DNA of 64,000 bases from positions 271,394 through 335,393 of the forward strand of contig NMRA01000404.1 of the NCBI GenBank assembly GCA_002633005.1, read 5' to 3'. Shown here in pieces: positions 23,846 through 38,700 of the stretch. The notes below the pieces were generated by a model. That model saw only the letters and a program-made list of their open reading frames with translations. It did not search any database and was not told where the DNA came from. The position numbers and the translations under genes were made by a program. Origin of the DNA: Phoronis australis. Lineage: Eukaryota > Phoronida > Phoronidae. Position 1 is the stretch's first letter. Each line of letters opens with the position of its first letter.

Positions 23846-26707
23846 ATGGACGAGAAAGACGATCTTGCGTTCAAGCCCCACGAAAACGGATCTACTCAGC
23901 TGCTGCTGCAATCGGGCAGTGACAGCGATCAAGTGGAACAGTTTTCTCTGCCTGGCATATCCAAAGGCAAGAAGATTCGACACTCGAAGTAAGTAGTACT
24001 TTTATTTATTTCATAGTTTCTTGTCGTCAAGTAGAATTTGCTTGTATTCGAGTGATAATTGATTCAGACTCGAGTGAAATTTCCTTGACCAGTGGCTGTC
24101 CCATTTCCAGTCAATGCCCGACCATAGTACTTGAATTGTACCCTCAAACACAAGGGTCGACCAGCCTACCTGTTGTGCGCAGTATATCACAAGTCCGGGT
24201 CCGTCGTAGCTGTTGCATGTTATGCCTGACTGGTGAACCGTGAGAAAAACTTCCACATCACTTGAAATCGTTTAGCTTAATAACACTGTTCAGTTTGTTT
24301 TTTAGTTTTTAAATTTGAAACTTATTCAAAGTTGGGAACCCAAATTTGGGGAAAATGCAAGGTGAAACGGTGAAACTTTCAGATATCCATGACAGTGTTA
24401 ATATTAAAATATATATTGTCTGCACCATGTAAACAATTGTTTAATTATTTTATTATACACCTTTAAAAAGGTCTATAGATGACTATTACATTGGGACATC
24501 TTATTTCACCCAATGGTGAATGTTACATTGTGATAAATTAATTTTGCAATGTTCTTGAAAATCTGATCATGAAATAAAGAAAGTTAATCCTTCTGTTTTT
24601 TGGCAAAAATAAACTAATTCATTCTCATTTTATCTTATTTTGAAGATGGCAATTTTTGTTGCTCAATGTAACTATAAACTTGCCTTCCATTTTAAGAGTG
24701 ACTCCATATAAAAACCAACAGGTAGAGTCTATACCCAAAATCACCGATTTTTTTGAAACTTAGCACATGAGTTTGGTTTGTTGAGAAGTAGAAAAATCTC
24801 ACTTTTTAAGAATTTTCATTCATTATTTTTCTTTTTATGACCTGTACCTCCATTTTGCAACAAAATTGGGCGTCGAAGTAGGCATGTTTGAATGCATTTT
24901 ACTAGCATGTATGATACGGTCAAAACAAATAAATAATACCAATTGAAAGGGCAATGGCTGAATAATTTAATGGCATAACTTTCAAAATCCATTTTTAAAT
25001 TGATACGTTTTGAATTTGTGAGGCAAAAACGGCTATTTTTCAGGTTTTCACTGAAGCCATTTTCGGCCACATTTGGCACTCTGTAGCAGCCATAACGCAC
25101 CTTTCCTGAAATTGACTTTATAATAATTTGTTAAGTCATTCCTAACCTGTTCATAATCTAAAATAAAAAATCTTGCCTCTAATNNNNNNNNNNNNNNNNN
25201 NNNNNNNNNNNNNNNNNNNNNNNNNNNNNNNNNNNNNNNNNNNNNNNNNNNNNNNNNNNNNNNNNNNNNNNNNNNNNNNNNNNNNNNNNNNNNNNNNNNN
25301 NNNNNTTTTGTGATTTTTTGAAGAATAAACTTTAAAGGAACATGAAGGCCCATCGACACCGTCCGCCATTTTGTCTTTTTAAAATGCACTTGCTTGTCTC
25401 AAAACCAGTTATTACAAATATCAATTCTTACTCGTTTAATCTTAAAGGCATTTATTTCCATTCAAAAGTTCTACAGAGTGTTTAAATTAACGTGATTATG
25501 TAAAAGAAATGAAAGAATACGAGAGGGTTACATGAACATTTTTTATAAATCCTCAAGCTTTAAACCTCAACTGACTCCCTCAGTGGGCAAAGGTCATCGG
25601 GTTCAGTTTCGATACTAGCCGCGTAATAAACCCGGAAAACATCTTGTTTTCATTTGAAAGACTTTAGACTTGGTTTCTATAACTATTTAAAGCAGACTTC
25701 TTGCCTAAAAGTTTGTTCAAATGGTCTGTAAACTCTGCTCGTCATTTACAAACTATGAAAATAGACAGTTTTGCAAGACAATTTTCACTAAAGTGCAAAG
25801 TTGAGGCAAGATTTTTTATTGCTCAGTCATCAAGACTAACTCCTTAACTGTATGTTCAAAACGTCACATAAGGCTACAAGGTGTTTTATGGCAGTAAGAA
25901 GGTCACAAAAATGGCCACTAAAATTAGCCCCAAAAAGTGGTCTGTGGATTATCTCCCCTGTCTAGCACAAAACTGTTAGATTTTAATAAATGGCACAGAA
26001 TTATGCACAGTATACGTTGATTATTTCAGCCACCAAAATATAGCTTTTGATCTATTTTGTATGTTACTCATTTTTGTTGCTGAAAACATGCGATTTTTGA
26101 GACAGCTAATTTTCCCAATTGTGCCAATTTGTGTTATCATGCTCCAGCGGCGAAATTAGGGGTCATTGAGTGCACAAAATTTGGCATTTGAGTTTTTGTT
26201 AGGATACCTACCCATGTACAAAAAATGAAGTTGTTTTAAATTTTGACGTATAGACTGATTTTTGAAAATCTACTGGTTTTTATATGGACTGCCTCTTAAA
26301 AGCCAACATTTGGCTTGAGTCACGTTTGAAGTTGGCCTCAACATGCACCTCAGTCAAATTGGCTTCGTGCCAAGCGTGACCTCAACAAACCCAAAAATCC
26401 TTCTCATCAGGGTGGCAAACTGCTTTAAAAATCCTTTCAGAACATGTTTCACATTTTTTTACTTTGCTTTCTATGATCCGAAAATTTGATTTTGCACTTT
26501 GTAGGAAGGCTGATTACAGTCGACTAGTGGACACGGGATACAAGACTAGTAAATCATGTTGTACCCTGGGAAGATTTGTGCTGGTCTTGTTGTTTGCCAT
26601 CATTTTCCTGTGTCTGGCCGGAGTAGTCCTCCTGTATTACAGTCTATTGGTGGAGATGAATGGACTCAAGCTGAAGATGGACAACTTGAACTCAGATATT
26701 CACTTGG
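23846..26707 (+). CDS. EFCAB14: EFCAB14 alternative 5' module A: cytoplasmic tail plus membrane helix
   Basis: Exon A1 (23846-23988) codes a 47-aa acidic and polar tail. Exon A2 (26505-26707) codes a Cys pair (SCCTLG), then the hydrophobic helix FVLVLLFAIIFLCLAGVVLL, then a polar heptad start (MNGLKLKMDNLNSDI). The tail shares a LLQ-(S/D-rich)-(Q/E)FS pattern with module B, and the two modules have identical exon count and phases (2 then 1), so they look like a tandem duplication of the first two exons of the ancestral gene. The intron between A1 and A2 holds a 1.6-kb TTAA-flanked element and the N gap. Confidence 0.8.
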
Positions 26708-29700
26708 GTAAACATGGTATGTTCTCATCAGAGGCTTCTTCACACCTCCTCTAACTACATGGGTTGTCATTATTTTCAGTTACTATGGTATTTATCCAAT
26801 TATTTCACGCAGAAATAACTGTCAAAATGATCATTTTCCCATTTATCTTTGGTTGGTTAACTTTTTGGAAATTATGGAAACTTGAGCAAATGTTGTTTTA
26901 TGACATCATGGCTAGAGCACTATGCATCTACACACTGCACATACTGGCACTAATAGACAAAAATATTCTAAATCTTTATATTTGTGAGAAATTTAACAAT
27001 TTAGAATTTTGGTTGCCGGTCATATTGTTTGCTAAATAAATAAAAATTATTGTAACATTTCTTAAACTGAAACTTGATCACTTGATCGCCAATTCCTTAT
27101 CTCTGTGATTGCTTGGTTAAATTAGTTAAAACATGTAAATATGAAGTAGGTTAAAATTGCCTAATGTTCTTATTAAACAGTTTTGTGGCAAAAATGCTCT
27201 GCCGCGAATCACTGAACCATGTCCAGTAGTGCTGGGTAATAACACTGCATGACAAGGCTATGTAAGCCCTCAAGGTATGTCATTAGTGCAAAGAACACCT
27301 ATGTGCAGAATTTTTATTTTCACATTTACAAATTGTCAATGAATACAACTGAACTTTGTTTGGCATAGATTATGTTAAAATAACATTGTAATTTAGTTCC
27401 TGTTATCCTTTAGTATAGTTAGGGGAATGCGAATACATCTTTAATTTAAGAAATAACTGGTTCATGACAAAAAGTGTAAACAGTGCTACTTTATTAGTTT
27501 GGCAAACATGTTTTGTAAACCGCCAAAATCAAAACAACAATTTTACAGACAGTAATTCAAAATTTACTGATTCGGTAGTGACACCTAACAGTCATTTTGA
27601 AAACAACACATTCTTAAGATGCTTTCCCACAGTGGTATCCCAAATGACATTATTGTAAATGCCCTTTCCCATACAATTAACTTCACTACTACCGAAGCTT
27701 CAATGTTAACTGTGGTTAACTGTAAAGTTAAGTGTCAGTGTTCCTAACAGCTTCTGAATTATAGTTCAGCAAATTTATCGCAGGGCTGCGCTAATGTGAC
27801 TGTCAAGGCCATATGACCAGTCATGTGACCAGTCATATGACCAGTCATATGGCCTTGCTGTTTTTGACAGTGCTTGCCATCAGAAGTGGCAAGGAATTCT
27901 CCCTCTCCCAAGATCAAAACTAAAACATCAACCTCACAAGGCAGCCAACGGTTGCCACATTGGGACAATGACGATGTACTAAAAATGACATATTAAAAAG
28001 TTTTACTCTTGAGCACGTTAACTGAGCTGATCCAAACAAAGGCGGTATGGCAAGGCACTAACTTGTGCATACACTTCACGTTCAATGATTTTTTAATTTA
28101 AAGAATCCAGAAAATACATGGATAAATTGAAACAGAATGCCTATAACACCAAAATAATATTCATCAGAACAAAATATTTCCAAATGGTAACCAGTCACCA
28201 CCTGCTGTTGGCAAACACAGGCATTGTTTCGGTGCAACACCAAAGCTTTGGTCAATTTGAACAACAGGTAATGCCCTTTAAGTCAGATGTGGTACATGTA
28301 GCCTATCTCTGCCTCTTTGTTACACAGGCTGTAAAACTGACGTTAACAACAAGGGCTGAAAGTCATTTGTCACTGGATTTGTAAATTTTTACATTTAACA
28401 TTTATGGCCTGCTTGATGGGATGTTGGTAGTTGTTTGATTTCAATATCGGGGTCAAGAGTTTGGTGAGAAATCGACCCATTTTTATAGGGAATGTGTGAA
28501 TTAACATTTACATGAATTAGTTGCCCCTTCTGTTGTGTTTTTGCTGAGATCAATACACCTGCAAAATGTGATCTTAGAGAACATTTTCTGTATGCATCAA
28601 GATTGTGTACTTTTGAGCATAACTGATATAATTAACAACATGCAATTAAAGTGGTTCTAATTAGCTTTTAACAATTCCAGCCTTTAATTTAAATTATTGA
28701 TGGATGCCTCTCAGCCAATTGAACTGACCATTGATCTTGCAAACAAATGTCATTCAAAATCAAATATTTGTCCTAGTTTTTCTTCCTTTGGTATTTTCGT
28801 TGTGCTATTGATTTCTTGTTGTTTGGTCTCTGGTCAATTTATCCTGGAGTATTTCTGCATTTATCTCAGACTGTCCAATTACCAAGTGTAGTATAAAAAC
28901 AATGCACATTTTTCTTAGTTTGCTTAACACAGTTGTGTCTGGACATTTTATATCATGATTCATTGCACCACTGTTAAAAATAATATTAGTTTCATGAACA
29001 GGATAATCTACTTGCAACATAGTTTCATGGTAGTTTTGTGTCGCAGTTGTTTTTTTTTTTTGAAATGCTAAACTGGATTTCCTTTTATTCCACTGCCTGA
29101 ATAACCAAGATCCACACTAGAGCAGATATCGTTAGGAAACCAACAGTGCATGTTTCCAGCCAAATTGCAGCTCAAGTGAAGCCATTGTAGGTGACCAGCT
29201 TTACTCTCATTCTGCTGCAGTGTGTTCAATGTCATGTGAAGGTAGTGATGGAACAGGCGACAGTAGTTGGCCATATTACTTAAATTTTCATTTTGTGTTA
29301 AATTAGTAAGGGTCGTTATCAGGAGAAGAAATTCTGAAACCATCCTCAGCATGGAATCGGATCTGAACCCTGGCGGTCACTGTCTATTGCTTTGCTGGCG
29401 GAGATAAAAGTCCACTCCATAATTCCAGACTATTTTTGAAGCCTATTTAATTTAACTGGTAAAGTTGCTGGCTTAGTTTCTGCAAATGTCTGACTGACAA
29501 ATGGCAAAAATTGTCTATTTGTTATAAAATTGCAAAAACACAACAGATTTTGTTGTTTTATTGCTCTTTTCAAAGCGAATATTTTCAAATATATTCCATC
29601 CTTGAAAAAAAGATAACGTGGCTTTCTTATGTTGAAAATGTGTATTGTTACGGGGTTCTGTTATAGCTAGTTTTTAAATTAAAACTTTCCATGCAATTCA

Positions 29701-32700
29701 GCAGTGATAATGAGTCAATGGGGTGTTTATAACACGATCTCTCAGCTGGGCGTTGACAAACTTTCAAATTTACTGGTGCATTGCGAAGAACTCTACGCAT
29801 GGCTCGTTATATATTGTTCCCGACGCCTCTCTTGTGAGGGTATCTATCAAAGAAACTTGACATGATGCTCTTGACAAGCCTTGTAAAGTGAAATGTTATT
29901 GGCCACTGTAAATGAATAAATTTATTTGCTATTTACGTTTATTTTGTCCCAGTGGTGTGGTAGATGCATTTTACTCACTCAGATGATTTCAGCGTCGTAC
30001 ATTTTGTAAACCGTGTACACGATGTTTATTAGGCTTTGTTAATTTTTGTATTAACATAAACCTGTTCCGGGATTTATAACGGCCAATAGAAACCTGCGGT
30101 ACAAACTACACTCGGAACTAGTTAAAGTTTCCTTCGTGGACTTGGGACACTTGGCGAGAGGAACTGCGCTGTTTTACTTTTTTTAAGTACGCAAGTGAAC
30201 CAATCTTTGAAGTTAGATGTATACGTGACAGCGAATTCATGGTGGAACCCAACGGTGCGGCTGAAGTGGAATATGTGCAAATGAAAAAGATGAAAAAACG
30301 TCGTGAACTTGACGCACTCGTCACGAACGGTAAAGCCAAAATGGGCATTGGGAAACGAAAGAAGAAAGGTCACCATGAACTGCTACAGAATCAAGACTCG
30401 GGATCGTCAGAAATTGACGAATTTAGTATAGACACGGAAAAGGCATTTGTTAGAAAGTATGAGTGAGCTGTCATTGTTTTCAGTTACTGTCAAATGTGTT
30501 CGGAGAGTTGAAGCCTGACTAATAAGGCCATATTTTATGATTGTTTTTATCAGGTGTTTATGGGCCATTAGATAATGTTGCCATTGGGATGTAGGTTTTA
30601 TTAGCATTTTGACCTGAGAAGTTAATGTTTTGTTTCAATAGGCAAATAGGAAGAACTTCATTAATTATGATTCTGTTTGTTTTCATTTGAAAATTAAACC
30701 ATTGGCTTGTAATTTCAGTTTAAAACATAATTCAATAAAGTTAAATGATGATATGAAATGGCAAAAATATGAAACTTCAAAGTTGAGCGTTTAGAATTTT
30801 TGGTTCTTGTGTTTTAGAGAATGATATTAGGAGATGTAAATGATTTTTGTCACTGATTATCTGTGTGAGACTGGTCGGTAAATAGCAACTGGTACTTTTT
30901 AACAAATGCCGTTATCGTTGTTGATGCGTTGTCGTTCTTGTAGCCGGGGCCGGAGGACAGAATCGAAAGTGTGCTCAAGATGTATAACTGTAGTCACCTG
31001 TTTGTTATCAGTGCTGTGCATCATAGCATGTGCAGGTCTTGCCTGGGTTCACATTGAACTTAAAAAGGACCTCGACTCTGTCCGTGTAAAACTTTCAAAA
31101 GGTATGAACGGCTACTTAGCTGCCTATTTTCCTATAAATATTCTTCATTGCTGGTGTTTAGTGCATTTGTAGGGTCAAGTTGACAGAATGAAGTCGAGAG
31201 TCTTCATTCTCACTAAGTCTTCCAGTGATGGCTTATGCCAGCTGTCTTGAGCGAACTTTTATGATCTCGCATGTATTATTGGTAGTCACATGTTAGATGT
31301 CTTGACACGAATGTATGTCATTTAGGTTCACTGATTACATTGGGTTACACTTGTAACAACCAATTTCAGGCAGAGATATGGAGCTTAAGAGAGGGGATGA
31401 AACCATAGTTCAAACTGTCATTATTTTACATTGAACACAAACTTGTCTTTAACTCTCTGCATAAATCAACTCTTTTCTTGAGCTTTTTAAGGGAACCTAT
31501 CTTTCTTAAAGTATTGTTTTGGATAAGTGGATGGGAAAGTTGTTTCAGTGTCTTTTAGTAGGCCAAAATTAGGTTTGGTCTCCTCTGTTTCAACTGAGCA
31601 CTAGTCATGGTCACTGGTTCAGTAGGAGGTGAACATAAAGCGCCACCTATGTTTTCCTTTGTGTAACACTTGGTTGCATCTTCATTTACATTTTGCCTGC
31701 TGGGATAAAAAAGAGTGTGAGTGGTCTGATTTGATGCGTCAGACTAGTGCACGCCTTCTGGTTGGACTCATTGCATAAAACAGCTGAGCTAAAAACACGA
31801 AAGCCCTGTTATCAATCAATGTGTTTTTCGTGAATGAAGTTTTCAAGTCTGCCCATCTCCTTTTAGAAAAGGGACAAACTTTTCCATTTGTTGCCATGTT
31901 GTAGGCGTGTAATGGTGTCCTGCAACAGTTTACTCCTTAGCTCATTAAAAGCTGGTCAAGCCTCTACCATGTGTTTAATGGTTTCAACGCCAATGTGGAT
32001 GCTCATATTTGAGTTTTTATCTTTGAAATATTTTTGAGAAAAGTTAACTGGTAAGTAAAATAAATTCAGTTATAAGTAAAGTGTCGAAAGGTAGTTCTTA
32101 ATGATCATTCCATTTTTCTTTCTCATCTGAAGAGTGATTCCTGCTGTTTGATTCTTGACCTCTGTTTCCTTTTTAGTGGAGACCAAAACCAAAGGGACTG
32201 TCATTGATGACAAGGAGCTTCAAAAACAAGTGAAGACTGTTTTTCAGTCACTAAGTAAGTAAACCTGTTAGGAATAGTGGTGCTTGGTATTAGTTACTAG
32301 TTGTGTGGAGACCTTTGAGTAAAATGTGTTTTCCTGTAGAATGTGAGTGTATCTGGTATTCTGTTAAAAAATCATTTTTGTTCTCAAACTGTGTGCATCA
32401 AGTCTCAATATTCTGTGCACCCAATAAACTGGCACGTATTGTAAACTCATCCAAAAATATTGGAATTTGAACTTTTAAGGCTTAACACCATTGGTTTCTC
32501 CTGTGGTATTGAATCACCCATACTGTTTTAAAACCATTTCAGGACATCTCGGAATAAACAGCCTGGCAATTATGGGCACGTTTTTCATGAAAGGCCCAGT
32601 GTCCAGTTGCAAGAAACAGTCCCAAATTGGGACACAACTACATATCTTAAATCTGTTGTGTATTTGTGGACTTCTGAAAACACTTATTGTCTTTTCTTGT

Positions 32701-35700
32701 GTTATTTTAGTTTTACTACTAAAAGTCAGTTTTTGAATTTCCTACAAAACCAGGGTGAACTCTAGATGGAATTATCAATGTTATTGTAAAAAGAATTGAA
32801 GGAAGGGGTTCAATTTTTTGTTATATTTTAGAAAACGCAGCGTTTCCCACTCCTTTTTGACCCTGCCACTTATAAATCATGCCCAAAGTGGCCGCCACAC
32901 ATCTATTCGTGACGGGGAAAACTTCACTGCCACCCAAAAGTCGCTAGTAAAAGTAATCGGTTGTAATAATGAATACGCACAAGTCACATGGCTACTTTCA
33001 TCGTTTGCGGATCGAATGGGAGAAATAATACATAATCGGATTTTGAATTTGCCCCCGTTAAACACTATCATTATATTTCCTTTCGTAACTTGCATTCGCT
33101 TGGTGACCGCAATTCACCTCTGCCTGGTTATCTGACAATGCACAGCAACTAAATACGGTCGGATACCAGGTAATGACCTTGACACTAGTTTTCTAAAATT
33201 GTGAAGCGCTATTGAAGTGCATGGAGAAACGATAAGCTTTCTTCATTTCATTGTGTCCGCGTTTACAAAAAAAATTGTACAGCAGTGTGACTTAAATTGC
33301 ACCAGACATTTAACGGTTTAATGAACCATAACCCAGCGCCAAAATGACTATATTGAATAGAAATCAATCTCAGATATGTCTGCATGGACTGGATTATACA
33401 TCATCTGCATAACTAATGCCGATTTATGTTGAGCAAGATCATTTCAACAAAAGTTTCATTATACAAATTGGTTTATTACACCTAAAAAGTTCTAATTTTT
33501 CCGTTCTATGTACATCACGTCATTGATGATGGTCACGTTAAGGTCGTGTGTATGATGAGTAACTTGTAGAATACACCAGTCTGCACCAATTGTTTAGTTT
33601 TCTCCTTTCAAAACCTCACAGTAAAGATAAAGTGACGGAAAAATATTCATCTGTTAGAAAAGAATGCAAAATATTTGTGGATTTTAGTTGAATCTCAGTT
33701 TGGGACTGTTTCATTATACTCGCCACAGGATTCTCTAACCCAAATATGACTCAAACTGAATGTCCTGTTTTAAAACATTGTGTACTTCTCTGCTGATACT
33801 CCAGTTAAGGCATCCACTCTTATTGAACTTGTCAGCAAGGTATAAAAAACTGAGTACCATAATTATGTAACGGTATGTCAAACTGTGCACCATAATGATG
33901 TAATGGTATGTCAAACTGAGTACCATAATGATGTAATGGTATGCCAAACTGAGTACCATAATGATGTAATGGTATGTCAAACTGAGTACCATAATGATGT
34001 ATTGGTATGTCAAACTGAGTACCATATGATGTAATGCATTAATTATTCATGTTTCCGTAAAGCAAAAATAAGCAGAAAAAAAACTCAGGCATTTCAAAGA
34101 TAGCTGAAGTTTTCTAGATATAGCTCGGGACTTTTTGAACATAGGTCAGGTGTTTGTTTGAACACCTGTAGGATGAACAGTAATGAATTGTCAGTTACAC
34201 TGTGTATGTTAGCACTCTGTTCCTTACAGGTCCCGTTTCTCAGTTGCAAATATAAAAATACGACTTCTGCGTGACTGCATTACCGAGGATACTCAAGTCC
34301 TCGCTTTTTTCTGTATTGATCGTTGTTTGGTTGATCAACTCGCTCACATCTAAAAGTGATTGGTCTCTGGAGATTACTCAAGTTGTTTAAATACTAATCT
34401 AATTCTATGCCATGCTGCCACTCTGTCTGTTCAATAGATGGATCTCTTCCAACTTAATAAAGGACTTAACCACTGTGTTGTTTGTAATGGGCAAGATACT
34501 CATCTGTCCATCTACAAAACATGACTTGAATCATAAGATATGTTTGCAGTTTTTGTGCCGTGTGTGTCGTGGTATGTAATCTTGTGCCGTGTGTGTCTTG
34601 GTATGTAATCTCAGTTCTGCATTACAGCCAAAGCTGGAGCACCGTTTGATTTAGAAAAAATGAAGAAGTCTTTTGATGAAGGGGTCAAGGAGGCAACAAA
34701 AGATCTTACTAAAAAGGTAACAAGATAAAACAAATCTGTACGCATAGTGAAGCATGTTTCTTCTAAACTATCCTTGAGAAATTAAGCAGATGGCTGACAT
34801 TCCTAAATGTTGTTGAATTTTCCCACTAGGTGACGTGAAAATAATGCATTTTATGTTGGACTTAGTTGGTGATTACCCTCATGTCTATTGGTGGCGTCTG
34901 TTTGATACAAGAGCACTCCCTCACTGAGTCACAGGACATCTAAATAATGTGAGATAATTCTAACTACTTCCTTCTGGAAAGTTGGCATGAACCAAACTTC
35001 AATATGCACTTTACATTCCTAAAGACATTGTTTACCATGTACATCTTGGTTGTTGCTATTAGTCTGCTTTATTTACCTAATTCCAAGATCCTCAGAGACG
35101 TGTCATTTCCATCAATGATGTTTACTGCTAGTGTCGGAAACTCTGGTCACATGGGATCTCTTTTGCCTGATGACATTGTCAGTACTTTCATTCTATGTGG
35201 ATGGCGCCACCTACCCTTAATTGTCAACATCTTTTCGGTCTGTATGGAAAGAAGGATGTCTGCCCTGCCTTTGCTGTATATGGTGAAAGGGGACACATAT
35301 TTCTTTATGTGTACATCAGTAGCTAGTTACAGAGTAAATAGTGTTTCGGGGGATCTCCCGAAATTTGTTACTAATAAATTTGTCTTTCTCTTGCTGCTGT
35401 TTACAGTATCGTGCTTAAGATGGTGCCGCACTTTAGTTTTGGCGTTTGTTGACAGGTGACTGAGCTAGAAGGTGAGGTAGAACGTCTGAAGGAGAGTGTT
35501 AAGTCGGCCCCTGCACTTAAAGCATTACCTGACAAAGTGGACACCTTGACTCAGGTATGGTGGAATAGTTGTAATGGGACTGTGTAATAGATGTAAATGG
35601 ACTGTGTAATGGACTGTGTAATGGATGTAATTGGACTGTGTAATGGATGTAATTGGACTGTGTAATGGATGTAAATGGACTGTGTAATAGATGTAAATGG

Positions 35701-38700
35701 ACTGTGTAATTGATGTAAATGGACTGTGTAGTGGATGTAAATGGACTGTGTATTGAATGTAAATGGACTGTGTAGTGGATGTAAATGGACTGTGTATTGG
35801 ATGTAAATGGACTGTGTAATGGATGTAAATGGACTGTGTAATTGATGTAAATGGACTGTGTATTGGATGTAAATGGACTGTGTATTGAATGTAAATGGAC
35901 TGTGTAATGGATGTAAATGGACTGTGTAATATATGTATGGGGACTGTTGTAATTGGGCTGTGTAATAGTTGTAATAGCAAATTTTCAAATAATAGCCTGT
36001 CGATTTGTCATGTGGGACCGGTTGTTAATAGCTTCAAGAGAACGAGGTGGCAATTTCACTTTTGTTTAAAACACACCATGTCTTGTACCGTGCATTGTAA
36101 GAGGGTGTTTTTGCAAAGTCCGGTATGTTTCCTCCTATGTCACTTGCTTCAAAGAAGAAGTACCTCTTGGTACAGCCAGGTGGCAGTAAGAGTCACTGAT
36201 CCTACATGGTCAGGCCTCGTAGGTTCTTGAGAGTCTCTCATTGGACAGTATTTTTCTGAAAGTCTCTCACTAGCCTGTGCAATAGTTGTAGTTGAACTTT
36301 GTTTGCAATTTGAAAATGCATTAGCTGTAACAACACCGTGTAGTAGTTGTGAAAGGCCTGGACTGCAGGCAGTCTCTTTGACACATGTATCCTGTCAACG
36401 TTCTGATTGCTTTTGCCAGGATACTTTTTCAGGAGTTTCATCAAAAGCTGTAAAAAGTTGTGTTTGGTCGTTTGTGCTGCCCCAAACTTGCTCTCACTGG
36501 TATGTTGTCTTGTTCTCGTATTTTTGTGCTTCTTGGTTACATGAGGATATCAGACCAGATGTCGTGACAGAAAATGCACATTGTCTTGTTTGTAGAGTGT
36601 TGCCACGGTGAAAGGTGACCTTCGCACTGTGTCCGACCTAGTTAAGAGTGTGAGTGACAAAGAGGCACAGCTTGAGAAGAACAGCAAAGTGATCCAACAG
36701 AGACTAGCAGTTATGGAGAGTAGGGGTGTGTCTGTGGACAAGAAACAAAATGCTGAAACAACCGTAGGGGAGGGAAATGACAAGGTCAGTATAGTGTAGC
36801 CTGAGTGTGTTTGCACAGGATTCTCCTGGGTCATGTTACATATTGTAGTTCTGACCGTACCGTTGTATGATCTTGAAAATGGTGGAGAGGAACATGAACC
36901 TTGTTAGCGGTGTTGCATTCAAGCTGTGCGTTCTCCATCCAAATTTTCCTGCTTGTGTTTGTCCCTGGTCCATTTCATCTTGATGTTCTGACTGGCTCAG
37001 ATGACCGAGAACAAGTCTGGTGAGACATGGCCTTAAGTGTGAAGTTAGTCAAATGCTGTTTTAGCTAATCGCACACATGCATATCAATTTCCCCAAGATA
37101 AGGAAATAGAAGGTGACTAATTTTGAGTCCAAGATTATAAAAGCCACGGACATTCTTGGAACATGATGCAAAAATATTTTGGAGTGACTGATAGCTGTAC
37201 TGAGACTTTATTATGTGCTACAAAGGCTACAAAGTAACCAGCGGTCACTATTTAACAGTTGGTTGTTCGTGACCCACAAACGTTCCCAGACACTTCAACC
37301 AATAGTGTTGTTGAGAAGAGTTGCTGCTACAGTACTTAATGACCACTTACCGACACATTACCTTATCTGTTCTAGAACTTGACTGTACTAAGTACTGTGC
37401 AAGCTTCTCTCAAGACAATACAAGATGCAGTTAGTAGTAATCGGGTAAGTCTTCCTATTCCTGTTGTCAGATATTAAAAAGCCTTGATAGAGAGAATTTG
37501 GAATTGGTGAGAAGTGTGCCTTTGATGTCATGAATTTCCCTTCTGGTCACATGTTGTGTCAGCCTTGTTGTATCAGTTGTATGCCTGTCTTTAGTGTCAG
37601 TTGTCACACATATGTCCTGATCGGGTTATAAACAAAATTGTCTTGGCTGAGCAGACCTCAACTCTTCATCAAGGATCTCAACTGGCTGAATGTTTAGTAC
37701 CCCCCTGGTAGCTTTAGGCCTGATATGTCCCAGTTATCTCTGGTGTTTGTATGTCCATACACTCTTATCATTTAGATCCTATTAAATACATACGAATCAT
37801 ATTCTTACGCAACGTGTTCATTAACTCCTTAAAATGAACTGCATGCTAGTAAAAATCAGAAATAACAATCTTTGCTGCAACCTTTGATATGGCTGGCCCA
37901 CGTTTGACAAAATGATCCAAAAGTGTAATTGTCTTTTTTTTACACTTTGTGTTTTGTAAGTAAAGCTCAACAATGGACATTTCAGTTTCACCTGGAACAT
38001 CTCGACAATGTGACCGAGGGTTTAACCTTGAGGTTGGAGTTACTGGAACAGCAGGGTTCACACAACACGGCTACAGACCAGAGTACAGTACCTGACTGGG
38101 CCAGTATTGTCAACACAGCTGTAGAGAAGGCGGTGAGTGTACAGGTGAAACCTTTCACTAGATGCGAGCTAGGGTTAAATGTTGTATTAAAGTTGCACTT
38201 AGCCAACACATAACCGCCTCCACTGTAACACAAACTTAGTGGTGCTTCAATCCCCTTTCCGAAGGCAAAGACAAAGCCAAGCTCTTTCACATATATATTA
38301 TTGAGAATCTTGTAATTAGTTACGAAAATTTAACCGATTTCCTTAGTGCTTCAAAAGATGTCTCACTTCCAACTATAATTAGCGATATAATGACCCTTAC
38401 TTTATAAGTTGAAGAATGGCTTTTTTTTCTTGTCAGTTGAGTTTCAATTTCCACTTTTTGCCCCGTGTCCCTCATGCACTCATACATTGTCTTGTTTCAG
38501 TTGGAGAAAGTGTCCAACAAGAGCATTCCTATTTCTCAGTCTGTTAACAGTTCTACGGCCGTCTCTGGTGACGCTCTCAATCAACTGACTGTAAACAATT
38601 CTACGGCCGTCTCTAGTGACGCTCTCAATCAACTGACACAACATATGGCTAACATCTCATCACAACTTGTGATATACAAGTCAGAGGCAGATCAGGTCAG

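Noticed and set aside
25332-25380. TTTAAAGGAACATGAAGGCC as the end of another nested TTAA-type element
   Set aside because: Resembles the AGG-type ends elsewhere, but no matching second end was found and the N gap is adjacent.
25048-25389. Minus-strand ORFs across the gap
   Set aside because: They run through undetermined bases and a transposable element.
26708-30238. Private 3' exons of a separate gene starting at module A
   Set aside because: I found no phase-1 exon with coiled-coil or EF-hand coding sequence here; only repeats and random frames. Not excluded by transcript data.
33735-34025. Minus-strand ORF with repeated MVLSLTYHYII units, resembling membrane helices
   Set aside because: Translation of the 33-bp tandem repeat; intronic and on the opposite strand to the gene.
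35525-35988. Two long overlapping minus-strand ORFs with HSPFTSITQSIY-type repeats
   Set aside because: They are translations of the 21-22-bp minisatellite in an EFCAB14 intron; several frames are open and there is no splice or start support.
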